From Treponema sp. (GTDB taxonomy: Bacteria; Spirochaetota; Spirochaetia; Treponematales; Treponemataceae), in contig JAEDJA010000008.1 in the NCBI GenBank assembly GCA_016296575.1, positions 26,958-90,957 of the forward strand: DNA of 64,000 bases. Reading direction: 5' to 3'. Shown piece by piece: positions 37,479 through 45,918 of this stretch (position 1 is the stretch's first letter; the number at the start of each line of letters is the position of its first letter). Made by a program: the position numbers and the translations under genes. A model generated the notes under the pieces. The model was not told where the DNA came from. It saw nothing but the letters and a program-made list of their open reading frames with translations, and made no database searches.

Positions 37479-38186
37479 TTAACCTTCCATAGGATTATCA
37501 ACATCTTCACTGAACATAAAAATATCACGGATTTTCAGTGAATAATTTGTACTTGGAGCATCAATTGTAGCTTTAGCAGGAATATCAACACAGTAAGTTA
37601 TTGGAGCATAACCTTCCTTTTTGAATTCAAGCACAAAAGAAAAATCCTTTGTATCCCCTTCCTTTCCTAGAACTGGTTTAGGCCAGAATGAATAAGCTCC
37701 ATTTGTAGCTTTAAAAGTTTCTGTTGGATTAGACCAGGTTGAATCAAACATTTCGATAAGTTCATTATTGTTCTTGATTGTAATTACAACACCTTCAAGT
37801 GGTTCAAATGTTGTTCCATCAAAAACCTGTCCAATAAGAAGTGGCAGATTAAAATTAGGTTTTCCATCAAGTTTAGAAATGTTTTTTGATGTATCGGAAT
37901 TGTGGAATTTTCTCTGACTTCCGTTAATAAGACGAATTCCTTCAAGAGCCAGTTTGCTTAAGTCAGCTTTTAATTGAACATCATCCAAATCAATGGAATT
38001 ATGAAGAACCCCGCGTTCTGAAACAATATATCTTGGTTTGATTCTGTTCAAAACAAAACATACAGTATCAAGTCGGCAGGTTTTGCAGTCGCAGCTAAGC
38101 CACTTAATATTTTCTGATTTAAGTGTATCGTAAAGTTCATTTACAGTTGAAGAAACATATTCTTCCATAATATTGTGAATATTCAT
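37479..38186 (-). CDS. ComFB-domain protein fused to a carboxypeptidase-regulatory-like beta domain
   Basis: 235 residues, no signal peptide. Residues ~1-65 match the ComFB family: a helical start (MNIHNIMEEYVSSTVNELY), then the Cys cluster CDCKTCRLDTVCFVLN followed by RIKPRYIVSERG (family pattern CxCxxCxxD..ALN..PPRYV). ComFB proteins of other bacteria have been reported to bind cyclic dinucleotides. Residues ~115-225 (LIGQVFDGTTFEPLEGVVITIKN) look like a CarboxypepD_reg/Cna-B-type beta-sandwich. The fusion is unusual. It stands alone between tRNA-Val and truB. A role in c-di-GMP response is an inference from the family. Confidence 0.72.
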   Translation of the reverse strand: MNIHNIMEEYVSSTVNELYDTLKSENIKWLSCDCKTCRLDTVCFVLNRIKPRYIVSERGVLHNSIDLDDVQLKADLSKLALEGIRLINGSQRKFHNSDTSKNISKLDGKPNFNLPLLIGQVFDGTTFEPLEGVVITIKNNNELIEMFDSTWSNPTETFKATNGAYSFWPKPVLGKEGDTKDFSFVLEFKKEGYAPITYCVDIPAKATIDAPSTNYSLKIRDIFMFSEDVDNPMEG

Positions 38187-38252
38187 AAATTCCCCTATAA
38201 AAAACTATTATAACACAAAAAAAAGGATATCGCAAATATATTTCTAAAATCT

Positions 38253-39296
38253 CTAATTTAATACAAAAGAATACGAAATTTTTCCTTCATCATTTTTGGA
38301 TATTACACCTGCAAAATCTTTTTCCAAAGTAAAAACAGCAGCATCACAGGAAAGAGGAAGTTCATGCAAGGAAGTTATAAAGTTCTTTGATTTCAATGGT
38401 TTTCCGTGAAAAAAATCCTCTAATGCAGCTAAATCTTTAAGGTAAAGCACTTGCATTCCGCATTCCAAAGCCAATTCCGGAGTAAAAGGAATCAAAGATG
38501 AACAGATTGCTTCAAGATCCTTTGGATCAAAAGGTTTACGTTCTTTTGGTTGTTTTGTATTATTTACAGAACTATTTTCAATTTCAAAATACAAGCTTCT
38601 ATCATCAAGGGCACTTTTAATTGTAAAAGATTTTGAATCATTAAAAAAAACTGAATCTTCCACTTTAAAACTTCCTACTGATTTACGATAAAGTCCAACA
38701 AGATGTGCACAGCTTCCAGCAGATTCAGCGATGTCTCTTGCTAGACTACGGATGTAAGTTCCTTTTGAAACTGTAAAACTTATTCTTGCATATTTTATAA
38801 AATCATTTTCAATAAAAGTTTCCAAAATATCTGCTGAAAATACGGTAATTTTTCTTGAAGGCAGAACTACTGATTGACCATCTCTTGCAAGACCGCTGGC
38901 TCTTTTTCCGTCAATGTGAATGGCTGAAAACGCAGGAGGTATCTGATCAACAGTTCCAGTCCATTTTTCTATACTCTTTTTGAGATTTTCTAAGGTTGGA
39001 AGCTTTCCCTCTTTAGTAATTTTTCCAGTATATTCAAGAGTATCTGTTTCTTTGCCAAACTCAATTACCGCTTCATAGGTTTTATCAAAACCAGTAATGA
39101 GAGATGAAAGCTTTGTAAGTCTTCCACAGCAAACAACAAGAAGCCCTGAAGCAAAACTGTCCAGGGTTCCTGTGTGGCCTACCTTTGTTGAATGTATGGC
39201 TTTTTTTACCTGACCAAGAGAACCGAAACTGGTAAGTCCCGGTTTCTTGCACAGGAGAAGAATCTTGTCGATATTATTCAGACTGTTCTGAGTCAT
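38253..39296 (-). CDS. truB: tRNA pseudouridine-55 synthase TruB
   Basis: 347 residues from ATG 39296. An alternative ATG at 39317 adds seven residues; neither has a strong Shine-Dalgarno, and the family normally starts 8-10 residues before the LLLCKKPGLTS motif. The catalytic Asp is in GHTGTLDSFASGLLVV; DKTYEAVIEFG and KGTYIRSLARDI are also present. It makes pseudouridine 55 in the T loop of tRNAs. It overlaps the end of rbfA and is the last gene of the rimP-nusA-infB-rbfA-truB operon. Confidence 0.93.
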   Translation of the reverse strand: MTQNSLNNIDKILLLCKKPGLTSFGSLGQVKKAIHSTKVGHTGTLDSFASGLLVVCCGRLTKLSSLITGFDKTYEAVIEFGKETDTLEYTGKITKEGKLPTLENLKKSIEKWTGTVDQIPPAFSAIHIDGKRASGLARDGQSVVLPSRKITVFSADILETFIENDFIKYARISFTVSKGTYIRSLARDIAESAGSCAHLVGLYRKSVGSFKVEDSVFFNDSKSFTIKSALDDRSLYFEIENSSVNNTKQPKERKPFDPKDLEAICSSLIPFTPELALECGMQVLYLKDLAALEDFFHGKPLKSKNFITSLHELPLSCDAAVFTLEKDFAGVISKNDEGKISYSFVLN

Positions 39297-39648
39297 GAGA
39301 TTCTTTTTCAAGTTCATTCAGTTTCTGCACCATTTTAAAGCCTTCTTTCATGCCTTTATCTACATGAAACTGAAATTTTGGAAATTTTCTGATTCTCATT
39401 TTCTTTGCAATTGTAGACTGAAGAAAACCGGCAGCAGAATTCAATCCTGCTACCCCATTTTCTACCTGTCCATCGCTAAGAAAACTTGAAACGAATATTT
39501 TAGCATAAGAAAGATCAGAAGATACTTCAACACGATTGATAGTGAGGAAAGTACTTACTCGAGGATCCTTTACTTCTCCGCGAAGAATCAACTGTGAGAT
39601 TTCATCACGGAGCTGGTCATTAAGACGAGGTAATCGGTATTGGCCCAT
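39274..39648 (-). CDS. rbfA: Ribosome-binding factor A
   Basis: 124 residues, a KH-type fold. The N-terminal motif RLNDQLRDEISQLI, the VKDPRV segment and the C-terminal KFQFHVDKGMKEGFKMVQKLNEL are typical. It helps 16S rRNA maturation of the 30S subunit. The start overlaps the infB stop (TAATG), giving tight coupling. Confidence 0.93.
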   Translation of the reverse strand: MGQYRLPRLNDQLRDEISQLILRGEVKDPRVSTFLTINRVEVSSDLSYAKIFVSSFLSDGQVENGVAGLNSAAGFLQSTIAKKMRIRKFPKFQFHVDKGMKEGFKMVQKLNELEKESHDSEQSE

Positions 39649-42449
39649 TAGTCATCCTCACCAGAAACGTTAGATCCATTGTCTTTTTTGGCAGATTTAG
39701 CAGCCTTACGTGCTTTACCTTCTGCTTTTGCTTTAGCGATTTCTTCTGCTTCAGCAGCGGCAATTGCATCAGCTTCAGCCTGAGCTTTTTCAGCAGCGGC
39801 TCTGGCTTTCTTTTCATTTTCAGCACGTTCGTCAACAAGATCATCACCAAGCTTACGAGCAATTTCAATATATTCAAATACTTCCAGACGGTCACCAACC
39901 TGAATATCCTGCCAGTTTTCGATACCAACACCACATTCATATCCAGTAGAAACTTCTTTTGCATCATCTTTAAATCGTTTAAGAGAAGCAAGTTTAAGGT
40001 TAGATCCCTTAACAATTCCATCACGAATAAGATTTACGAAGCTGTTTCGTTTAATAACACCTTCTGATACATAACATCCGGCGATAACACCAACTTTTGG
40101 AACTTTGAAAGTATTGCGAACTTCCACCATACCGGTAACCTGTTCTTTTGTATCTGGACGAAGCATACCTTCCATAGCAGCCTGGATTTCTTCAACTGCT
40201 TTGTAGATAATGCTGTACTTACGGATATCAACACCTTCATCTTCGGCAAGTGCTTTTGCTTTTGGAGTTGGACGTACATTGAAACCAACGATGATGGCAT
40301 TTGAGTCAGCAGCGGCAAGCATAACATCACTTTCGTTGATGGCACCAGCTGAAGAATGAATAACTGAAAGTCGGATGTCCTTTGTTGAAAGCTTTTCCAA
40401 AGAAAGCTTAAGGGCTTCGGCAGAACCCTGAAGATCAGCTTTAATAAGAACCTTAAGCTCCTGGATTTTGCTTTCATCGATTTTATCGAACATGTTTTCA
40501 AGTGTAGTTTTCTTAACGGCTTTAGCAGCTTCGAAGCGTTTCAGTTCCTGACGTTTTGAAGAAATTGCACGGGCTTCTTTTTCATCTTCTGTTACCTGGA
40601 ATGGATCTCCAGCCATTGGCATTTCTTCAATACCAAGAATTTCAACAGGAGTTGAAGGACCAGCTTCCTGGATACGGCGGCCGCGATCATCAAACATGGC
40701 ACGAACACGACCAGAGTAAATACCGGCAACAAAAGGATCTCCCTGATGGAGCGTACCGCGCTGAACAACAACAGTAGCAACAACACCCCGTCCCTGATCA
40801 ATACGTGATTCAAGGATTTTTCCTTCTGCACGACACTGATCATTTGTTTTAAGTTCAAGCATTTCAGCCTGGAGAAGAATTGCATCAAGAAGTTCATCAA
40901 TTCCTTCACCTTTTAAAGCGGAAATATGAACATACTGTGTGTCACCACCCCATTCTTCAGGTGTAAGTCCCTGTTCAGAAAGCTGAGTTTTAACACGGTC
41001 AATATTTGCTTCAGGTTTATCAATTTTGTTTACAGCAACAATGATAGGAACCTTAGCATCTTTAGCATGAGCTATAGCTTCAAGTGTCTGAGGCATGATA
41101 CCGTCATCAGCGGCAACAACCAGAACTACGATATCTGTAATCTGAGCACCACGAGCACGCATCATTGTAAAGGCTTCATGACCAGGTGTATCAAGGAAGG
41201 TAATTTTACCTTTTTCATTGTGAACACTGTAAGCACCAATTGCCTGTGTAATACCACCAGCTTCACCAGCAACAACATTAGTATGACGGATAGCATCCAA
41301 AGTTTTTGTTTTACCATGGTCAACGTGTCCCATTACTGTAACAATAGGAGGACGTGGCATAAGTTCAACACCGTCATCTTTTTCTGATTCAATAACTGTT
41401 TCATCGTAAAGGCTAACAAGATGAACTTCACATCCGTATTCTGATGCTACAAGAGTTGCTGTATCAGAATCAATTGACTGAGTGATTGTAACCATCATAC
41501 CCATTGACATGAGTTTTCCAATGATTTCACTAGCCTTAAGGTTCATTTTGCGGGCAAGATCAGAAACAGAGATTGTTTCCATAATATCAATTTCTTTTGG
41601 TACTACGTTTGCAGGAGTTTCTGTCTTTTTCTTTGTTTCAAACAGATTATCATCATACTGTTCTTCATCTTTACGATTGTAGATCTGTTTTTTGCCTTTA
41701 AAAGCGGCTTTTTTATTTGATGGTGTACGAGTATTATTGATTGGAAGAGGAGCTGGAGCACCACCACCAAATCCACCTGGACGGCGAGCAAAACCTCCAC
41801 CACCCTGTGCACCACTTGTTGAATTTCTGTTCTGAAAACCACCCTGTCCAGGACCACGGTTGAATCCACCCTGACCATTGCCACGGTTGAATCCGCCACC
41901 CTGTCCATTGCGGTTATTGTAACCACCCTGTCCACGGTTCTGTCCGCCCTGCCCATCACGGTTAAAATCACCTCTTTCACGGTTCTGATAACCCTGACGA
42001 GCCTGAGCACCAGTAAATCCACCGCCTTGTCCGTCACGGTTGAATGGTCTTCCACCACCCTGTCCGTTGCGATTATTGTAACCACCACGGAAATTATTAT
42101 TCTGTCTTCCGCGATCAGAAAGATTACCGGCTTTTACATTTGGACGAGAAGGATTAAGTTCAAAAGTAGTCTGAGAAGAGCTCTGAGGACGAGAAGCTGG
42201 AGCTGACTGTGGTTTTGCTGCAGGTGCTGACTGTGTCTGTGGAGCTTCTGCAGGTTTTTCACCTTCTTTAATTACAACGTGAACATTCTTTTTGTCTGCT
42301 TCCGGTTTAGATTTTACAGCAACAGTAACAGCAGGCTTCTTTTTTACAACAATAACCTTCTTCTTTTCTGGAGACTGTGCAGATGGAGCTGAGTCTGACT
42401 GTTTCTTGTGTACTACAAATCCAGGTTTTTTTTCGTTTTCTTCGGCCAT
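39648..42449 (-). CDS. infB: Translation initiation factor IF-2
   Basis: 933 residues. The GTPase core has GHVDHGKT, DTPGHEAFT and NKIDKPEA; domains II-IV follow, with the DLQGSAEAL region of domain III. The N-terminal ~260 residues are low complexity: Lys/Ala/Pro-rich, then a Gly/Arg/Asn/Gln-rich repeat (units like NRDGQGG, NNRNGQGG, GFNRGNGQGG, about residues 110-235). This makes an intrinsically disordered, RGG-like basic arm. The C-terminus ends in an Ala/Glu/Lys tail. It places initiator tRNA on the 30S subunit. Confidence 0.96.
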   Translation of the reverse strand: MAEENEKKPGFVVHKKQSDSAPSAQSPEKKKVIVVKKKPAVTVAVKSKPEADKKNVHVVIKEGEKPAEAPQTQSAPAAKPQSAPASRPQSSSQTTFELNPSRPNVKAGNLSDRGRQNNNFRGGYNNRNGQGGGRPFNRDGQGGGFTGAQARQGYQNRERGDFNRDGQGGQNRGQGGYNNRNGQGGGFNRGNGQGGFNRGPGQGGFQNRNSTSGAQGGGGFARRPGGFGGGAPAPLPINNTRTPSNKKAAFKGKKQIYNRKDEEQYDDNLFETKKKTETPANVVPKEIDIMETISVSDLARKMNLKASEIIGKLMSMGMMVTITQSIDSDTATLVASEYGCEVHLVSLYDETVIESEKDDGVELMPRPPIVTVMGHVDHGKTKTLDAIRHTNVVAGEAGGITQAIGAYSVHNEKGKITFLDTPGHEAFTMMRARGAQITDIVVLVVAADDGIMPQTLEAIAHAKDAKVPIIVAVNKIDKPEANIDRVKTQLSEQGLTPEEWGGDTQYVHISALKGEGIDELLDAILLQAEMLELKTNDQCRAEGKILESRIDQGRGVVATVVVQRGTLHQGDPFVAGIYSGRVRAMFDDRGRRIQEAGPSTPVEILGIEEMPMAGDPFQVTEDEKEARAISSKRQELKRFEAAKAVKKTTLENMFDKIDESKIQELKVLIKADLQGSAEALKLSLEKLSTKDIRLSVIHSSAGAINESDVMLAAADSNAIIVGFNVRPTPKAKALAEDEGVDIRKYSIIYKAVEEIQAAMEGMLRPDTKEQVTGMVEVRNTFKVPKVGVIAGCYVSEGVIKRNSFVNLIRDGIVKGSNLKLASLKRFKDDAKEVSTGYECGVGIENWQDIQVGDRLEVFEYIEIARKLGDDLVDERAENEKKARAAAEKAQAEADAIAAAEAEEIAKAKAEGKARKAAKSAKKDNGSNVSGEDD

Positions 42450-42473
42450 ATATTTCCTTTATTTCCTCTGGGT

Positions 42474-43910
42474 TTATTCCTGTTCGAATTCAAATTCTAC
42501 GCCGCATGATGGACAGTGAGTCATTTCCAAAGTGATTTTTGCACCGCATTCTGGACAGAAGTATTCTTCCTCTTCTTCAACTGCAGGTGTTTCATTCTGT
42601 TCATCATCAACAAATTCAACGTTTTCTGAAATAATTTCATTTACTTTTTCAAGATCGTCAGCTGTTACGCCGTCAATGTGAATTGTGTCATTTTCAAAGC
42701 CATCAAGGAACTGTTCAAATTCAGTAATTCCGTTTGCTTTAAGAAGAGCTGCAACGTTTTTATCAATTCCAGGAAGATCTTCGATGGTGTTGATTTCACC
42801 AGAAGTATCATTATCATTAAACAGATTCTGTGCAGTCTGAACTGTCTGAATTTCTGAGAAGTCAATTTCTTCAGCCTGTTCAACAGTCTTAACATCGATA
42901 TTCCAGTCACAAAGTCTATTTGCAAGTCTTACGTTCTGTCCCTGGCGTCCAATTGCAAGTGAGAACTGAGAATCCTGAACGATTGCAAGAGCAGATTTCT
43001 TTTCAGCATCCATAATTACTACACGTTCAACCTGAGCTGGTGAAAGAGCGTTTTTAATAAATTCTGTTGGATCAGGATTATATGGAAGAACATCAATCTT
43101 TTCACCAAGAAGTTCACGGATAACGTTCTGGATACGTACACCTTTAAGACCAACACAGGCACCAACAGGATCTACTTCTTCACGAGTTGTTGATACTGCA
43201 ATTTTTGTACGATAACCTGCATCACGAACGATTTTTACAATTTCTACTGTACCATCAGCAATTTCTGGAACTTCCATTTCAAGAATTGAACTAACAAGTT
43301 TTGGATCTGTTCGAGAAAGGATGATCTGAATACCACTAGATGTTTTTTCAATATCCTTAATATATGCTTTGATACGGTCATTTTTTTCGTAATGTTCAAG
43401 TTTTGACTGTTCTTTAAGACGAAGCACACCTTCAACTTTACCGGCATTTCCAAGGTCAACAAAAATGTTACCGTTTCTTTCGCGCTGGTAATAACCGATG
43501 ATAATTTCACCGATTTTTGTTTTGTATTCGTCGTAAAGAGAATTTTTCATTCCTTCTGTAAGACCCTGATGAGCAGTCTGTTTACCAGTAGATACTGCAG
43601 CACGGTCAAATGATTTTGGATCTTCAAGAATATCTACTTCATCACCTTCTTCTACTTCATCAGAAAGCTTTTTAGCTTCTTCAAGTTCAATTTCAGTTAC
43701 AGGATCATAAACTCCATCAACAACAACTTTTCTAGAGAAAATCGAAACATCAGACATATCGTCATTAAACTGAACGATAGCATTTTCATCTGTACCATAA
43801 GTACGTTTGTAGGCAGCTTTAAGAGCTTTTTCAATAATCTGCCTAACCATTTCTTCAGAATAACCTTTTACTTCAATCAATTCGCGGATTGCAGCGGCCA
43901 TTTCAGACAT
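42474..43910 (-). CDS. nusA: Transcription termination/antitermination factor NusA with C-terminal zinc ribbon
   Basis: 478 residues. N-terminal RNA-polymerase-binding domain, S1 domain (about 135-205), two KH domains (VGACVGLKGVRIQNV, LAIGRQGQNVRLA), then a helix-hairpin-helix domain (EDLPGIDKNVAALLKANGI). The end adds an acidic linker and a zinc ribbon (CPECGAK...CPSCG), which is not part of E. coli NusA. It is co-transcribed with rimP (10 bp gap) and infB. NusA controls pausing and termination, and a terminator-like hairpin is in the leader of this operon, so self-control is possible. Confidence 0.95.
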   Translation of the reverse strand: MSEMAAAIRELIEVKGYSEEMVRQIIEKALKAAYKRTYGTDENAIVQFNDDMSDVSIFSRKVVVDGVYDPVTEIELEEAKKLSDEVEEGDEVDILEDPKSFDRAAVSTGKQTAHQGLTEGMKNSLYDEYKTKIGEIIIGYYQRERNGNIFVDLGNAGKVEGVLRLKEQSKLEHYEKNDRIKAYIKDIEKTSSGIQIILSRTDPKLVSSILEMEVPEIADGTVEIVKIVRDAGYRTKIAVSTTREEVDPVGACVGLKGVRIQNVIRELLGEKIDVLPYNPDPTEFIKNALSPAQVERVVIMDAEKKSALAIVQDSQFSLAIGRQGQNVRLANRLCDWNIDVKTVEQAEEIDFSEIQTVQTAQNLFNDNDTSGEINTIEDLPGIDKNVAALLKANGITEFEQFLDGFENDTIHIDGVTADDLEKVNEIISENVEFVDDEQNETPAVEEEEEYFCPECGAKITLEMTHCPSCGVEFEFEQE

Positions 43911-43920
43911 AGCAAACTCC

Positions 43921-44379
43921 TTAGTTATGAATAAACTTTGCTTTTTTTATTGATTCGTAGGAAACTTTTTTGTTCCCATCGGACATTTCAAGTGTTACAG
44001 ACTCAGTATCAGCAGAAAGAACCTTTCCACCAACCCAATCTGTTATTGTTTCATCCCAGACACGTACTTCCCGGCCTGTAAAGATTTCAAATTCAGCGGC
44101 ATTTCGAATGTTATGTTCAATGCCTGTTGAAGAAAGTTCCATTGTAGTTTCTTCAGTTCCTAAAAGTGCTTCAAGACGAGGAAGAAGAGCTCTGTGAACT
44201 TTAGCACAGTCATTTACTCCCATGTTTACAGAAGGATCCTTTGGTGTTATAACTGCACTGATTTTTGTAACTGATTTTCCAGGAACAATCTTCAAATCAA
44301 CAAGATAATAACCAAGACCTTCTACCAATGGTGCACATTCAGGATAAAATTTAAGTGTTTTTAATGAAATGTATTCCAT
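43921..44379 (-). CDS. rimP: Ribosome maturation factor RimP
   Basis: 152 residues. The N-terminal domain has the LVEGLGYYLVDLKIVPGK pattern and the C-terminal SH3-like domain has FEIFTGREVRVWDE, as in RimP (YhbC). Needed for 30S assembly. First gene of the rimP-nusA-infB-rbfA-truB operon, with a GGGG-type Shine-Dalgarno just upstream and a promoter plus terminator-like hairpin in the 100 bases before it. Confidence 0.9.
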   Translation of the reverse strand: MEYISLKTLKFYPECAPLVEGLGYYLVDLKIVPGKSVTKISAVITPKDPSVNMGVNDCAKVHRALLPRLEALLGTEETTMELSSTGIEHNIRNAAEFEIFTGREVRVWDETITDWVGGKVLSADTESVTLEMSDGNKKVSYESIKKAKFIHN

Positions 44380-44406
44380 TTTTCCCCTAAAAAGTTATGT
44401 GGCTAT

Positions 44407-44431
44407 AAAAAAAGACCCGTTTCCACGAGTC
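44407..44431 (-). terminator. Terminator-like hairpin in the rimP operon leader
   Basis: On the minus strand: six-bp stem (44431-44426 with 44419-44414, one G-U) and then seven T. It lies between the predicted promoter (44463-44491) and the rimP start (44379), so it would act as an attenuator. Confidence 0.65.
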
Positions 44432-44462
44432 CATCTTAAAAGTAATTAAAATGTACAAATAC

Positions 44463-44491
44463 ACTATACAGAAAACGACAATTTATTGCAA
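44463..44491 (-). promoter_or_regulatory. Promoter of the rimP-nusA-infB operon
   Basis: Minus strand TTGCAA (44486-44491), 17 bp spacer, TATAGT (44463-44468). Start predicted near 44456, leaving a leader of about 75 bases before rimP. Confidence 0.65.
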
Positions 44492-44500
44492 GTACTTGTA

Positions 44501-44700
44501 TTAAATAGGTGCCCGTTTTTCTCCACCCTGCTGAATATCCTTATACTCAACAAGAATCCGAATTCCGCAGTTAGAGCCGCTGTTTATGATATTTTCTACC
44601 GTGGGGCTAACAACATGTGAGTGCAAAAAGTGATTGACTTCGTCACACTGACTCAAATTTCCAGACGCACTTAAAAAAAAGACTGATACTGTGACATTTT
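44501..44700 (-). other. Possible gene remnant (open frame without a good start)
   Basis: A minus-strand frame is open for about 70 codons to TAA at 44501-44503. Its last ~50 residues look protein-like (for example SPTVENIINSGSNCGIRIL then VEYKDIQQGGEKRAPI). There is no ATG in frame, and the upstream part runs into the plus-strand promoter at 44711-44739. It may be the tail of a degraded gene or chance. No family is recognised. Confidence 0.25.
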
Positions 44701-44710
44701 CACATATACC

Positions 44711-44739
44711 TATACAAAATAAAAGGTATACACTATAAT
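44711..44739 (+). promoter_or_regulatory. Predicted promoter of the toxin-like transcript, with operator-like palindrome
   Basis: TATACA (44711-44716), 17 bp, TATAAT (44734-44739). The inverted repeat TATACC (44705-44710) / GGTATA (44725-44730) flanks the -35 and spacer, as an operator might. Confidence 0.5.
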
Positions 44740-44796
44740 GATTTTTGGAAGTGCCTAAACTGGCGCGTGCGCAGCATAGCTGCTTCGAGACTCACT

Positions 44797-44821
44797 AAAA
44801 ACAGTCCACCGGACTGTTTTT
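44797..44821. terminator. Bidirectional terminator-like hairpin in the toxin leader
   Basis: Perfect 11 bp inverted repeat AAAAACAGTCC / GGACTGTTTTT with a 3-base loop. RNA from the 44711-44739 promoter would meet it about 75 bases after its start, before the small ORF. Confidence 0.7.
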
Positions 44822-44897
44822 GCCTCTACGAGGCCGTTCCCTATCTCCCGAACTCAACTGGTTTTGCCAGAATTTGATTTTAGGGAGGCTTTGCGGA

Positions 44898-44987
44898 ATG
44901 ACTTTATACGAAATTATTTCGTTGGCTATTGATTTAGCCATTCTCATTCTAGCAGCCCTTTCTTACTTAAAAGATAGAAAGAGTTAA
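44898..44987 (+). CDS. 29-residue single-helix membrane peptide, candidate type I (holin-like) toxin
   Basis: Reads MTLYEIISLAIDLAILI then LAALSYLKDRKS: short polar start, one ~20-residue hydrophobic helix, basic C-terminus. This matches the pattern of small Firmicutes holin-like/TxpA-type type I toxins (M-T-x-Y-E-x-I-x-L-x-I). Shine-Dalgarno GGGAGG at 44883-44888 is strong and well spaced. The leader contains several hairpins. TCCCTA (44838-44843) can pair with TAGGGA (44881-44886) and so hide the Shine-Dalgarno, as in known type I toxins. A convergent promoter downstream would make an antisense RNA. A membrane-acting toxin is an inference; a chance ORF is less likely given the ribosome-binding site. 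Confidence 0.5.
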   Translation: MTLYEIISLAIDLAILILAALSYLKDRKS

Positions 44988-45076
44988 AAAGTAAAGCCGC
45001 CCATACGTTCGCAATACATTGGACGGCTTTATCACCAAAAAATGTGGAGACGACCGACAGAATCGGGCATTTTCTT
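44985..45076 (-). ncRNA. Candidate antisense antitoxin RNA
   Basis: Predicted RNA of about 90 nt. It starts near 45076 from the minus-strand promoter at 45083-45111 and ends at the hairpin AAAGCCGTCC/GGGCGGCTTT (45033-44994, one mismatch) followed by ACTTTTTAAC. It is complementary to the 3' untranslated region of the toxin-like ORF transcript. Existence is predicted from promoter and terminator only. Confidence 0.4.
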
Positions 45077-45082
45077 TCTTTT

Positions 45083-45111
45083 AATATACCACCAACTCGC
45101 TTTTTCGTCAA
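45083..45111 (-). promoter_or_regulatory. Strong minus-strand promoter opposing the small ORF
   Basis: TTGACG (45106-45111), exactly 17 bp, TATATT (45083-45088). Close to consensus, pointing toward the toxin-like ORF. Confidence 0.6.
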
Positions 45112-45302
45112 ATTAATAAATAGCCTGAAATTCGAGTTTTCTAAATCGCCTGTTCATTGCAGATTTCGCTCCTTTTGAATCCGTACCACCATCCTTTTAG
45201 ATTTACTTCTTTTTGCAATTCCCTTTGTCACTTTGTCACTCGTTAGTTCTTTTATCATTTTATGCTGATTTTTGGTGATTTTCATGGAATAAATTAAGTG
45301 AT

Positions 45303-45507
45303 TTACTAATTTTGTGGGCGGATTTTGCTCAGGATTAGTAAAATTACGTGCGGTAAGTGTTTTTTTTCGGTATTATCCGAGGATTTTACTAATTTTGGGG
45401 GAGTTTTTGACTTCTGATTAGTAATAATTCATTACAAACTGATGGATTAATCCTTTTTTTGATATTTTATACTAATTTTTTATGGGTTTTCTCGTTGGGA
45501 TTAGTAA
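45303..45507. repeat. Three imperfect palindromic repeats with 83 bp period
   Basis: Left arms TTACTAAT at 45303 and 45386 and ATACTAAT at 45469; right arms ATTAGTAA at 45334, 45417 and 45500. Each unit is 39 bp with 31 bp arm-to-arm offset, and successive units are exactly 83 bp apart. The 44 bp between units is not conserved. Confidence 0.75.
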
Positions 45508-45528
45508 AAATACAAATGAAGTAGTTTT

Positions 45529-45858
45529 TCAGCGTTCCCCAGTCTGATTCAATGATGCTTCTGTGCTTGATATGATACCATTCAAAGTCGATTTGTTCGT
45601 TACCTTCATGAAATTTTCATAATTCGGGAGATTTGGAACTTTGTCACTCATCAGTTCTTTTATCATTTTATGATAATTTTTCAGATCTCCCGTTTTAAAA
45701 TGAAATCTGTAGATGTTCAGCGCGACAATCTGCTCAAGACTTAATTGTCTTTTAGGTCCTCGTTTTCCATTGAACTTTGAAATAAGAAATTCATACATCA
45801 AATTTCCTTTAAGGCTCTTGAAAAACATGCTGGTTAAGTTGTAAATTTGTTCATACAT
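45529..45858 (-). pseudogene. Truncated transposase (IS982-like N-terminus)
   Basis: 109 residues of an expected ~300. The part KRGPKRQLSLEQIVALNIY followed by a F-K-x-G spacing and VPNLPNYENFMKV resembles the N-terminal domain of IS982-type transposases (basic RKxxLSLSE..., then FPNLPSYNRFV). The DDE catalytic region is absent, so it is inactive. It starts 41 bp inside the right inverted repeat, where an IS transposase would start. The exact IS family is a moderate-confidence call. Confidence 0.6.
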
Positions 45859-45918
45859 AAGCGTAACTCTTTTTGAGTTTTTTGGTAAATTCTCAATTAA
45901 ACTCGAAATTCAGGCTAT

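Noticed and set aside
41603..42088. Minus-strand ORF of 161 residues inside infB
   Set aside because: It is a frame shadow of the Gly/Arg/Asn repeat of IF-2, whose repetitive codons keep other frames open.
45303..45507. CRISPR-like geometry: three 39 bp palindromic repeats with 44 bp spacers
   Set aside because: Repeats differ from each other at many positions, there are only three, no cas gene is near, and they lie inside an IS relic.
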